The position numbers were made by a program, and so were the translations under genes. From assembly GCA_006176705.1 (NCBI GenBank), contig QRFJ01000496.1, positions 62,001-126,000 of the forward strand: a stretch of 64,000 bases of DNA, written 5' to 3'. This document shows positions 43,259-54,461 of the stretch, piece after piece. Below the pieces are notes generated by a model, which had not been told where the DNA came from, did no database searches, and was given only the letters and a program-made list of their open reading frames with translations. This stretch comes from Cocos nucifera. Taxonomy: Eukaryota; Streptophyta; Magnoliopsida; Arecales; Arecaceae. Numbering within the stretch: position 1 is the stretch's first letter; each line of letters begins with the position of its first letter.

Positions 43259-45095
43259 TGGTAGGAATGCGATGTTGTCGTTAAGACATCGTGTTTATCA
43301 GTTTAATCCAACTTCTTAAAATCATTAAAATTACGTAGATAGTAGTGAGTCGGGTCGAATCCACAGGGAAGGTAGTGTTTTTAGATTTGAAATCTTTTTT
43401 TTTTCTTTTTTAACGTTGTACCACTATTGAGTGTCTTAACTCCTTAAGCTTTCTATTTGATCCATGTAGCGAGTCATGGGCCAATGACTCCCAAACCAGT
43501 TGGCTTTAGGGCACTAGGTATAGAATACCCCTCGGGCTTACTAACTCGAATCAAATAGGCTACGAGTTAAGACTAGCTTTACAACGAGCTTTTTTGTCCT
43601 TCCCACCTTTTGACGCGAAACTCAATGCTTGCTTAGGCAAAGAGGCCCGGTTACTCAGTGAGAAGTACTTGGAAACTATTTTATTAAAATAAATTTTTAT
43701 ATGAAGAAACATATAGTTATCCTACACAAGCCTATAAAAAATAGACTTTTCTTTGATGCTAGTAGAAATAATTAGAAATGCTCCAAAAAAAAATTTTTAT
43801 GTTCTGGACTTAAATCTTTATTGAATTTTCTTAATACTTGATTCCTCAATATCTCATAGATTCTCTAATCTGTGCATCAATTTTCTTTTTAAAATGCTTA
43901 GTTTAATTCGATTCTTAAGCATAATCAAGTATCTAAATACAAATACTAACTTTTTCGAGGACTTAAAATTTTAAAATTTTTATTTTTCTCTATTCCTGGC
44001 TTCGCCCTGTACCAAAGCTTTACCTTGATCGGAGATGTTAATTTCTGATGGCCTGGGGTCCTTTTTATAGAGCTAGGAGGGCTGGATATTTTTTTCTAAA
44101 GGCAATATGGGACTAATGCCTTTGTAATCGTCAAAATACAAATAAATTTGGATAAAATTTGAATCAAAATAGCTCTGATATGACTTTGATAAATCTGATA
44201 AAATCCAGCCATTCAATAGGAATCCAACGGTCCAAAAATCATCAAAATCGGATGCAGATCAACTCAGATCGGGTCGGATTAAATTCTGGCCGTCCGATCG
44301 TGCTTCATCGAGGAAATCTGGCCGCAAATCGCGCTTCGGGAGTCCTGATCACCGTCGGGAGCGTTCTGGACCGTCGGATCGAAGCTGGAATCAGGCGCTG
44401 CCATCTGATGGTGATCCGAGTGAAATTGGCAATCGGAAAAAATGCTGACCGTCCGATCTTAACCGCAATCAACCGCACCCATCCGATCGCGCAATCACTG
44501 TTCCCATGGACCGCGTAGACCGGCCGCACCGCACACCGCAACCAATCAACGCTTCTGTCGCCGAGTGAAATGACCAGATTGCCCTATGAGCCACGATAAA
44601 TTTCTGTAGTCCCTTTAAGGGTCTAGGTCCACCACGTGGCAGGCTCTGATTCACCGAATTTTACTGAGCTGGCGGTCCATGCCTAGATCATAGACCAGCT
44701 GATGGCTTCAACGGCTGAGTCGGCTTTGATGGCTTGGCTTGGCTTGGTGGCTCGGCTTGGCTTGGTGGCTCAGCTTACGGGGCCGGCTGAGCCATTTTCT
44801 TTTTTTATTTAATTTTTATTTATTTTATATTTTTTAAAAATTCATATCTTTTCCATTTTATCTCCGTTTTTCTTGAAATTTATTTCGTTGTGATCAAAAA
44901 AATGAGCTCTTTCTATTGATAATAAAATTTTATTTTTTAATTTTTATTTTTTTTATTATTTTTTAATTAATTTTTTAATTAATAAAAATATGAATTTTTT
45001 AAAAATTATATATAAATTGATTAATAATTTTTAAAAATTAATATAAATTAATTAATAAATTAATACTTTTATTGGTGAATTTATGATGCTTATCA
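43259..45095 (-). repeat. 5' LTR of Athila-NA1 (chimeric)
   Basis: 1837 bp. Both ends match the 3' LTR, but about 37857-38240 of the LTR is replaced by about 590 bp (43396-43993) that matches the element's own 3' region (about 39729-40321). The left join falls in a T run. Confidence 0.87.
43396..43993 (-). repeat. Foreign block in Athila-NA1 5' LTR copied from its 3' region
   Basis: Begins ACGTTGTACCACTATTGAG after a T run, as at 39742. Runs collinearly through GAGGCCCGGTTACTCAGTG and ends TTTTTATTTTTCTCT as at 40321, then jumps to CCTGGCTTCGCCCTG of the LTR. Differs from 39729-40321 by a handful of bases only. Confidence 0.82.
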
Positions 45096-46459
45096 GTGCC
45101 CCCTTGAGGCCTTCAAGATGACCGCCTCCATCGCTGAAGACCTTGACTTGCACCTCTACACCATCCTGAAATTGTAGGATCCCTTCTACCTCGCAGCTGC
45201 ATCACTTTTTCTAGACTTTCTTGGAGAACCCGCAACGTTCCTATAATGGCACTCGTTGCAAATCCTAACATGATCTCCTCGGAACTACGCCTATCCTCCT
45301 GCACATGCCGCTCCACCTAGAACTATGCATCATCGACACTGGCACTAGGATATCGATCCTTCCGCACCCCTCTACTCTGAACTCATGTCGAATTCTTCTC
45401 CAATTATGAAGCCACCACTATGGAGCTCCACCTATATCCGAAGTCCACTTGATGTCATAGAAGTCGACTCTATCACCAAGTCCCTCAAGGCTAACCACTC
45501 AACACTGCACTGCTGAGCCTACCGCTGCACCTCGAACACCGTTGCTGCCCTTTCGAACCCTCCGCACTCCACGGACCCCTTCAAAGCTGTCTCGGATACC
45601 TCCAAAACCTAAGAACTCATCCAACTCTTCTGAATCCAATGACTGAACCCTAAAAAATTTCATCCTAGTCCTTCTCTTCTGTCCCTACACTAGCCATCAC
45701 TTCAGTTGCACCTGGAGAACCATCCTCCACCTGAACCACGACTCTTCCTAGTGCCCCTGCAAAAGAAACCTGATCCATGATACTCCCAACTGCCTGAGAC
45801 CTCCTAGCACTCCCTGAGACCTCCTGGCTCTCCCTGAGACCTGCTTTCGATCTCCCTGAGAAGCCCCTGACACCATCTGTTGAGATACATTCCTTTGCTG
45901 CTGCACCGTTGAGCTCTCTCAACCCCTGTGCCTCCAGGATAGCGCTCTTGCAGCACTCCAACGCTCCCTGACTCGTCTCTATGCCGCTCTACAACCACCC
46001 AATCCTAACCTACTGGACCATCATGGATCATTCATCTCCATCACTCACAAGGCTCTACAAATCCATGCTCTGGTCAAACCGCTAAATACATCTTCAACTA
46101 CTTCCTGCCTTCCAGACACTGAAGGACGTATAGTTGCTTCTTCAGCATTCCTTCGACCATTATCTCTTGGAAAATCTCTCTTCAATAGCCCTACACTACC
46201 CATCTTCCTAGAGAATCTTGATGCTCTCTACTGAGATACCTTTCTCGGCTGCTGCATTACCGAGTCTCTCTTAATCCTGTATCTCCAGGGAAGCGCTACT
46301 GCATCACTCCAGTGCTCCCTGCCTGTCATATAACCATCATACATCCCGATCTTTCCATCAAGATCGATCAGCAAATCATGCACCAAATCCTTCCACCCCA
46401 AAAAAATTCCTTCCTATTAATCCTCTCAACCTCCACCTTCAACTCGCTGCTCCCGATAT
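45096..46459 (-). other. N2 internal region, main piece, no recognised gene
   Basis: Starts with the GTGCC duplication. Collinear on the minus strand with 32525-33905 of N1, for example CTTCAGCGATGGAGGCGGTC here and CTTCAGCGGTGGAGGTAGTC there. Frames of 60-98 codons are not shared in N1. Ends at a deletion join near 46459 that leads directly into mid-LTR sequence. Confidence 0.72.
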
Positions 46460-47019
46460 CTTCCATGCTCATGTATACCCATATCTTCCATGCTCTCATC
46501 CTTTGGATCTAGACCCAATCCATACATGAATTAGCCCCCTTAAGATCTCTCAAAACAAGCCTTAAGATCCTTAGGATCAACCCAAACCCTAGCCCAAAAT
46601 AGACCCTCGCAAAACTTCTACCTGCGCACTAAGCCGGCTAAGTTTCACTGAGTCGGCTCAGTCTGAAATTAAGCCGGTCCAGCTCTACGTCATGGCAACA
46701 GTTTTGAATATGCAGCTCTCTATTTTTCTTGTGCTCTGAGACTTAGCCGATCCAATTTTAAAAAATCCTTTTTCTGCAGCCTTCAAGCTCTGACTTTGAT
46801 TTTTTGCTCCACCTTATGTCCCAGATCTCCGAAACACCAACCAAGCCCCTTGAGGCCCTCAATACTTGAACCTTAAGTCCGTGAAGAGCTACATGCCACC
46901 TCCATCCTAGGACAACCCTGTCCTAATCCTAGGATCACACTTATCCTAGCCTCCTTAGAGCCAACATCCTGACTCCTTTCATGGCCTCCCAAGGCTTGGG
47001 AGCACCATAAATTCTCACA
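46460..47019 (-). repeat. 5' LTR of N2 (truncated)
   Basis: 560 bp, matches 37010-37579 with GAATTTATGGTGCTCCC at its start (minus). About 450 bp of the LTR, the primer site and the first leader part are deleted. ATGCTC.TGTAYACCCAT.TCTTCC is repeated at the join (46463 and 46485). Confidence 0.8.
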
Positions 47020-47135
47020 TGAAGGAGTTCATCCAGAAGGAGTATGATTGAAGGAGTCCATCTGAAAAGAGCGCTACTAAAGGAGTTCATCCGAAAAGAG
47101 CACCGCTGAAGCAGTCCATCTAGAAGGAGCTTACT
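47020..47135 (-). repeat. Tat LTR, continuation with ~30-bp tandem subrepeats
   Basis: Resumes after the TGAAG duplication. Contains about four copies of a unit like GGAGTTCATCCGAAAAGAG with CGCTACTAAA spacing, about 29-31 bp each. The reverse complement of the same unit occurs at 47690-47765. Confidence 0.65.
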
Positions 47136-47679
47136 CCCCTCCCTTAGGCCACTTTTGTCTGCATTTAGAGGCTTTACATGCTGGACTTAGACTTTCTCTC
47201 CCTTCTTTCATAATTGTCTTTTTTCACTTTTTAGACATTTTCTTTGCCTCCGTAGTGCCAAACTTTTTTAGGTTCATTATTGGCTTTATCTCTCATTGTC
47301 TCTCCACTGAAGTTCATCCGACCATTTTTTTGCTCTAGAACTATTATACTTTTAAGCATCATCCTTGCATGAAAGATTGGTGGTATTTTTCATCCTAGTT
47401 TAGCAAGAAAGGATTATTGAAAAGTGCTCCTTCCATTCACAACTAGAAGAAGAAGTTCTTCTTCGTGTCCTATCCAACCCTAGAGTTAAGGCTTTCCCCT
47501 TGGGGTCCTCTTAGAGAGTTGGTTCGCTGAGCTTCCAGATTAGATAGGGAAGATCTTGATTCCTATCATAAACTAAAAAATTACAAAATTTCATCACTAT
47601 CCGAACTCCTTTGCGAGCAACTTCTGTTCAACTTCGGCCTTAGTCCTCTTAATTCTGCTGATATATCTTTGCATTTCAT
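47136..47679. other. Unassigned gypsy-like debris, no gene seen
   Basis: 545 bp without a credible frame. It lies between two Tat LTR pieces of opposite orientation and may hold the outer ends of both LTRs. I could not find their terminal TG/CA with confidence. Confidence 0.4.
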
Positions 47680-48085
47680 AACCTTTTGGATAGACTCCTT
47701 CAGCAACGCTCCTTTCGGATGGACTCCTTTAGCAGCACTCCTTTCGGATGGACTCTTCCAATCATGCTACCTCCAATCGAACTCAGTCGAAAAAAGCCCA
47801 CCTATAGATGACCTAGAATATGGCCAAATTTCTCAAAGCCATAAGAAGATCACTTCGATGGACTTTAACAAGATGCTAGTTCATTATACGCTGATTGACT
47901 CTCAAGCTCAATTGGCCAATCCCAAGCCCAACTCACCAATACTTGTAATCAACCAACAGGCGTAGAGATCTGCAATCTCTATACAAGCTTCTTCAAATGG
48001 ATCCCAATTGCTTGCAAGTCGCGACAAATGAAAATAGTTATGTTCAATTTAATTCAAATTTTATGTTACTCCCCCTTACTATGTG
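47680..48085 (+). repeat. Tat LTR fragment in inverted orientation
   Basis: 47770-48030 is the reverse complement of 36290-36565 with moderate divergence (shared words such as CTTCAAATGGATCC, TTGTAATCAACCA, AAGAAGATCACTTCGATGGA). The tandem unit GGATGGACTCCTTTAGCAGC stands before it. A second Tat copy on the plus strand cut off after its LTR is the simplest reading. Confidence 0.68.
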
Positions 48086-48524
48086 ACAAAAGTTTTAAAT
48101 TAGCAATTTAGAGTTATAATTTGTTTCAAATTTGTAATTTCAATTGATACTTATTTTAACACTCATTTATTTCAATTGATACTCATTTCATTTATTTCAA
48201 TTGATACTTAGCCCTTTCAATTGATATTCATTTTGATACTCATTTATTGCAATTGATATGCAATCCTTTCAATTGATACTACGCATTCTTCTCTCCCTTT
48301 TTGTCATAATCAAAAATTAAATATGCAATATAAAGAGAAATTGATCAACTATATTGCAGCATAGGAAGATACAAAGTTTATTAATTCATAAAGAAAATTT
48401 GATTCAATATAAAGCAAAATCAAACTTCATTCATTCATACAAAGATACATTGATTTCAAAATCTCAAAATTCTAAAGTTTGATCATTACATATTGTCAGC
48501 TAAAATGCTCTAAATGCAACTCTA
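48086..48524. repeat. AT-rich stretch with TTTCAATTGATACT repeats
   Basis: At 48137-48285 about six imperfect copies of TTTCAATTGATACTCATTT at uneven spacing. CTCCCTTTTTGTCATAATC near 48293 recalls, on the minus strand, the ATGACAAAAAGGGAGA stretch of SIRE-type copia elements (tentative). No gene. Confidence 0.5.
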
Positions 48525-50817
48525 TGTTAGATATGTGTGCCCTAGAAGTCAAATTGGCTGATACTTGTAATACACTTCTAAGGGCAAAATTATAATTTTG
48601 ACTATAAATAATAAAATAGGTTATTTTCTATTACAGTGTGTATTTGAAAGTGTCTGTGATACATCCCTTGAGTTAATGATAATGATAGTTCATATTTTTA
48701 AGAGTTGAAAATTTAAGACATGAATTTTCATTATTAACTCATAAAATGCTTCCGACCGTAGGATCATCATGAGGATGGTGATTGATCCAAAAGGTTGGTG
48801 TATGATAGCTTCTTTAGGATAGATGAGTCTTGAGTCTATGGTGTAGAGACACTGGAGTGAGAGTATAGGTATTCGTTAGAGAATAAGGACACTGAGCATG
48901 ACCACCTCGAACAGTCATGAGAAAGTCTACCTTCTCGTCGATGACTGGCTCGAAGCTGCAGTGGTGTGTCTGATTCTTTGACCTGAGGTGCATCGATAGT
49001 TCATCTTGAGGGTGTTATAGTTTGACTACACTATAACTCGATCTCCTAGCCATTCAAAATCCTAAGGTGTATGTTGGCTATAGCATGTTCATTATAGGAA
49101 TTAGATTGTGCCGATAGGGAATCTATCTACCTTGGTAGATGAGGAGCAGTTCTATAATGATCATAAGAATCAAGTCCATAAGTCCATAGCCATGGCAGAG
49201 TGAAATAATAGAAAGAGTTTTTATCAAGATTTTCACATTGGATTTAAATCAAATGATTAATTCATATGACGGAAGTTAGGGTTTGACGAGATCACCTTAA
49301 CCCTAATCCAGTTGGGGCTCAAGATAGAGGAACATAATCACATAGGTAACTACACCGAGAGGTTCATTTTCAGTACTGATGGTTTGCCACCATATACTGC
49401 TAGGTATCTCTAGTGGATTTTGGAAGCAATTAGAATGATTTGGATAATCAATCATACTAGTTGTTTGAATCAAAAAAGTTTTGATCCATCGAAAGGTGTT
49501 TCGATGATATTGATGATAGAGATCATGACTTACACCATTACCATATGGAACTGAACCTAACTAGATCATACAAACAAGGGTTTGGATCTAGATATCATCA
49601 ATTGGACTAACTTAGTTCAATTAATTTGAATAAGATTCAATTAGGTTCAAAAAAATCGTGCTAGCACACGATTGAGCCTAATGTTCTCCTTTAACAATCA
49701 TTAAAATTTATCTCAACTGAGCCAAATGTGTTTGGGCTCACTTAGAAATCTTTACTTGGTCCGATTGGAGCTTGTCCAAGTCAGAAAAGGGTTATCTTAA
49801 TTTATGAAATAAATTTGAGACAACACCTATCATTTTTCGTCACCTGCTAAATCTTATCTTTGGACTTTGGTCAAATGTTAACCTTTGACACTTAGATATC
49901 TGCCCATGTGTCATGCACCCATAGAAGAGAACCTTAGACCTTGTCCCCGTGCTAAAAAGTAGACAAGGCAAGGGGCACATGCCTAGGGAGGCATGCGCCC
50001 CATGAGGATAATGCATGGAGTCCCATACAGATGGGACTCTAGGTTGCTTCATGAATTTAAATGCTGTGGCACCAAGGAGTCCTATTTAATCAGTCTTGGC
50101 ATCACCTAAGGAGGTTTCTAAGGGACTCTAATCTAATTGGATCAGATGATATCATTTCATCAATCAGATTTAGATCTAACTGCACAAAGGGCCATGATTG
50201 GCTGGGATGATGTGGCACTGCATGGCGCAGCAGTGTCTATATAAACCCTATCTGCACCTAGAATTGAGAGCTTCTACTTTTAGCCCATGCCATACAGCCC
50301 CTCTTCCTCTTTCTCCATGCCATCCTTAGGTCGTCTCTCTCCTCTCCATGCCTAAGGGACTTTGGGCATGAGTTAAGTATGATCCAAGCAAGTAAAAGGC
50401 GACAGGAAAGGAAGAAGGTAGCAATGCTGCAAGAGACAACGGTTGATCTTCAAAAGAGTTTTTGAAAACCTTCAAGATTAGATCTAGATCTAATTTTTGG
50501 AGAATAGATTGAGAAGAAGAAGATCTCCAAATCTTGCTTAAGTGGATATCGGTAGAGGATAGGTGCTTGCGTGGCTACATCCAGAACCTCAGGCAAACAT
50601 CGGGATCATCATAGGATAATTGGATTACCCAAAATAAAGGTATAATTAAATTAGATTTAATTTAATTTTTATTTTATTTTATTTTATTTGATCAATAAGA
50701 TCAAATTTGAAGAATCTTAGATCTGATTAGGATCTTGGAGAAAATTTTTGAAATATCCCTCTTGATCCAATCAGATCTGAATGAACCTGCATCAGGAAAG
50801 CAAGGTTTTTTTCTTCA
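48525..50817 (+). repeat. 5' LTR of Copia-1b
   Basis: 2293 bp, TGTTAGATATGTGTGCCC...TCTTCA. TATATAAA at 50238-50245 is the likely promoter. Flanking CTCTA (48520-48524) would be the left target copy. No gene inside. Confidence 0.9.
50238..50245 (+). promoter_or_regulatory. TATA box, Copia-1b LTR
   Basis: TATATAAA followed by CCCTATC. Corresponds to the TATA-like site in Copia-1a at 7514-7504. Confidence 0.6.
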
Positions 50818-50819
50818 AC

Positions 50820-50831
50820 TAGAATCAGAGT
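50820..50831 (+). other. Eroded primer-binding site of Copia-1b
   Basis: TAGAATCAGAGT in place of TGGTATCAGAGC (three or more changes), two bases after the LTR end. The element could no longer prime properly. Confidence 0.7.
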
Positions 50832-52486
50832 GAGGTTTCAAAATTTATTAGATCTGATTTTAATTTATTTTTGATTTAATAATTAGATGATATTAGATGT
50901 CACATGAGATGTGATTAGACCTAAAATCAAAAAATTAAAAATTAAATAATCTAGATATAAGATATATGAGATGCATGACTAGACTAGGAATAGAATTATT
51001 CTATGTATAGTCAAGCATGATCATAATTTTAATTTGATTAATTATAATTTTTAGATCTATTTATTTACTATTTTTTGATATTATAAATATTATAATTAGG
51101 TCTATAAAATAAAAATTAAATTTATTTAATTTATTCATATGAGATATGATAGATGTATGTTTAGACTAGTTGTAGAATAGTTCTACAAATTATATAAAAT
51201 AAATTTTAATTTAATATGATCAAATTTAAATCTTATTTTTTAGATGTTTATGAGATAATTTAGATCTAAAAATATGCATGATATGATACATGAGATGTAT
51301 GCAAAATATATTTTAAGTTAGATTAATTTTTATATATGTGATATATGATGTAAATCTAACTAGTTTTATAGATTTATCATATTTCTAATTAAGACGTTCC
51401 CCTTGGCCGTCCGGTCATAGGAATGAAGTAGGATTTAAAGGCCCTCTCCTTTCATTCGATTGGGTGTTCTTATGATGTATAGGGATGCCGCGGGTTCGTC
51501 CTTAATAAAAAATCTAAAACTTATTTTCTGCAAAACCCTAGATCCTAAAACCCTAGGATTTTATAGACATATTTTGTTTATGAACCCTAAACTTAATTAA
51601 GAATTAAGATAATGAAACATATTAGGTCTAAAATTAAGAATTTTCAGATCTAAGACATATTCATAAAATTAGGTTCGGGCTTGGGTAGCTCAATTAGGTC
51701 TAGCAGTTGATCAAACCAAATCAAGAATTGGTTAGATGGGATCGGAGTGCTTAAATTGACCAGCCTAATAGGATTAAGTCTAGGTCAAGATCGAGTCACA
51801 TGAGTGACCGATCAAGTTAAGACCTAATTAGGCTTAGTGGTTAGAGATTGTAGGCTAACCTGATTGATTTTGGCTCAATAATTTGGTGTCTAAGGTAAGT
51901 TTGGCAGATATGACCGACTGGTTTTTAATTGAGAGCTACTCGACTCGAATGCATTCTTATCGAGTTAATGGCATATCCCTTCCACCGATCTCACTTACCT
52001 GGCCATATTTGTCGACTCAGTCCTGATCTAAGGTGGCTAATAATCCGAGCTAACCCATGGCACTAGGTTAGTCATAATGGTTATGGCTATGTCAAGTCAA
52101 GTTTAAAGAGATCTAAATCAAATCTTCCTAAGAAAAGATTAAGTCTAAGGTCTTCCACCCTTGTAGATATGCAGGCCCTTTTCGGGATTAATTGTTCTCG
52201 ACTGGTCACAGTGGTTCAGTTGCACCGAAAAGATGCAACCATATCTATTAGGCATTGAATGCTACGAGCTAGAGGATGGATTAGGCTTAATATTCTGGAT
52301 ATGGTGAGAGACCCAATTAGAAATCCAATCTATGCAAATGATGGGTCTGACTTAACTAAGAAGTGGATCAATATTTTGGGCACAGTGAGATTCATGAATT
52401 AGAGATCAAGCATGGGTGCACCATGATTAGAGAATCATTAGACAAGAGTTGTTCACTTAATCAAATTTGATTTGACTCATTCTTAT
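50832..52486 (+). other. Leader of Copia-1b, no gene
   Basis: 1.65 kb AT-rich leader, reverse-collinear with 6913-5275. Contains the leader module at 51883-52004. A TAATCAAATTTGATTTGAC piece near 52458 is not in Copia-1a. Cut at 52486 by Athila-2. Confidence 0.75.
51883..52004 (+). repeat. Shared leader module, copy in Copia-1b
   Basis: TTGGTGTCTAAGGTAAGTTT at the start and CACCGATCTCACTTACCTGG at the end. The ends AGGTAAGT and ACTTACCT are exact reverse complements and can pair across about 100 bases. Confidence 0.75.
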
Positions 52487-54345
52487 TGATAAGTAATAAA
52501 AATATACTAATAAAAGTATTAAACTATAAAATAAATTATTCTATTTCTTTAGAAATTGATACTTTTAGTAATCTTATGTAGAAAAGAATGCCATCAATAT
52601 GAAGATCTTATTTTTTCAATTTAGATGAAATAAATTTTGGGCAAAATGGACTTCAAATGAGCCCGGAATTGATTTTTTTTAAAAAAAAAGAGAGCCAGTC
52701 CGGTTCAAATCGGTTCAAAAAAACCAGCTCAGTAGATCGCCCAATTCGACCACACTAGTAGACCGACCTGCTGATGCAGTGCTGATGCTAGGCTGACGTC
52801 GGCATTTTTTGCGGTGCATGGTGGACCATTTTAAGGGCATTTTAGGAATTTCACATGAAGAAGCGCGCTCTGATTGGCTGAAGAATGCTGCGGTCCATGC
52901 AATACCGAGCTCGTGCATGGTCTGCAGAGGGCAATTTGAAAATTTTGTTTGATCCGATAGACACATTTCACTGGGATTTGATCAGACGGCCGAAATGCAT
53001 GCGCTGATGAATGGCATCCGTAGCTCCTGATCGAGATCCAATGGTTGAGATTCTTCCCGACGTTAAACTAAAGATTAAAAGCCTTCCTGTGCGCGATCTA
53101 ATGGCCCAGATTCAATCCAATAATTGATCCGATGGCTGCTATGAATTCTGACTTATTCTAAAAAATTTTAAAGGATTTTTAAGTAATTTTTGGACCATTT
53201 GATCAACATCCAACGGTCAGAATCATCCAAGATCCTAATTTGAGTTATTTTGAGAGTTTTAAACCTAATTTTCAAAGAATTTTGGGGGAAAATCCATCTC
53301 TGAGCCTATAAAGTCTGCTATTGCCGAAGAAGGAAAAAAAAGGGAGAGTGAGAGAAATAAAAAAAAAAAAGAGAAGTAGAGGGTTTTGAAAAGAAAAAGA
53401 AGAGAAAGAGAGGAGAGAGGTAGAAAGAGGAGAGATTTTTGAGAGAAAGGAAAAGGGTTTTAATTTTTTTCTTCCGACAATCAGAATAGTGATCAAGGAG
53501 CTTCTTCTTCACCAAGTTCTCCACACCAAAAGTGATGGACAATCAATTTTAGCAATCAAACAGTCTAATTTCTTTATACTTTTTATTTTATTTACTATTT
53601 TTGAACTTGTTATCATGAATTAAATTTTCTCTTAGTAAGGCTAAGGTGTAGCTACTCTTTTGATGCAATATTTAGTATGATTTATTTTTAATTTTAAATT
53701 TTATTCATGAGGAGTATATAAATCTGATCTTAATGCTTTTAGATTACTGGCCATCTTCTAATTGATCTGATGAACATAGATGTTACGGACCAAGTACATC
53801 TATGTTATTGCTTCTTGATTATATACCTTGTATTATGAATCAAATTAGAATTCATATGCATGCGGGAATTTTAGTGCGCTTTGGACACAGCATATTTTAA
53901 TTAGAGGGTTTCACAAAACTTAATGCATTAATATTTATTTAAATTACATCTGGACCAAAGGATAATTAATAAATATTGATAGTTTTGCTACGCTTGGACC
54001 AAAGGATAGTGAATAAATTAGGAGACTCCACCGTCACATGAAATAAAATTAATCTAATAACCTGAATATTGTATTAACTAAGTTGGTGAATCGATTGCCT
54101 TAGTAATACATTGCTCTTAAGTTTAAAATCCTAATAATTACACTCTCTCTATTTAATTAAAATTTTTAATTATTTCTTATTTTGTTCTTTAATTTTTTAT
54201 TCTCATAAATCGGTCTTCTAAATAAAGCATAGGAAAGAACTGTTCAGTACTTATTTTTCAATCCTCTAGGGATGATACTCTACTCATTCACTTTATTTCT
54301 TGATCGACTGGTGCACTTGTCATAGCTATAGATTAGCACGCATCA
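52487..54345 (+). repeat. 5' LTR of Athila-2
   Basis: 1859 bp, TGATAAGTAATAAAAATATA...CGCATCA. TATA-like CTATAAAG at 53306-53313, followed by a purine-rich run (53325-53460). The start is related to Athila-NA LTRs (TGATAAG, then ACTAATAAAAGTATT), the middle is not obviously so. Confidence 0.87.
53306..53313 (+). promoter_or_regulatory. TATA box, Athila-2 LTR
   Basis: CTATAAAG, 25-35 bp before the purine-rich start of the presumed transcript. Confidence 0.5.
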
Positions 54346-54351
54346 AGTTTT

Positions 54352-54369
54352 TGGCACCGTTGCCAGGGA
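54352..54369 (+). other. Primer-binding site of Athila-2
   Basis: TGGCACCGTTGCCAGGGA, after CATCA and AGTTTT. Matches the Athila Asp-tRNA type site TGGCGCCGTTGCCGGGGA at 16 of 18. Confidence 0.87.
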
Positions 54370-54461
54370 TTGTGTTTAAAATAATATTGAAATTTTGATC
54401 CTAGCTGTACTTTAGAATTTTATTTTTAATTATTTTTTTTTAAAAAAAAACTGTTCAGTGC

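Larger units (their letters stand above)
37713..45095 (-). mobile_element. Athila-NA1, non-autonomous gypsy/Athila element with gag-derived frame
   Basis: 7383 bp, GTGCC duplication at 37708-37712 and 45096-45100. Minus strand: 5' LTR 43259-45095, two primer sites, 1.2-kb leader, gag-like gene, about 1.2 kb 3' region, polypurine tract, 3' LTR 37713-39340. No protease, RT, RNase H or integrase. Close relative on the plus strand: Athila-NA2 (55916-62879). Confidence 0.9.
36568..47019 (-). mobile_element. N2, non-autonomous LTR retrotransposon (N1 family), split by Athila-NA1
   Basis: Flanked by a perfect TGAAG duplication (36563-36567 and 47020-47024) within the Tat LTR. The 3' LTR is 36568-37579. 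Internal sequence is 37580-37707 and 45101-46459. The 5' LTR is shortened (46460-47019): a deletion removed its inner end, primer site and start of the leader. Athila-NA1 (37713-45095) sits in the internal region. No coding genes of its own. Confidence 0.85.
48525..52486 (+). mobile_element. Copia-1b, 5' LTR and leader only
   Basis: Same family as Copia-1a but plus strand: LTR 48525-50817, eroded primer site, leader matching 6932 down to about 5275 of Copia-1a. Athila-2 is inserted at 52487 before gag is reached; the rest should lie right of the window. Divergence from Copia-1a is clearly higher than between Copia-1a's own LTRs. Confidence 0.88.

Noticed and set aside
53272..53542. Phe/Ser/Leu-rich minus-strand frames as a small membrane protein
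   Set aside because: Produced by the purine-rich stretch of the Athila-2 LTR; low complexity and overlapping in two frames.
54352..54369. tRNA gene fragments at primer-binding sites
   Set aside because: Only 12-18 bases match tRNA 3' ends, always next to an LTR; no tRNA body is present.
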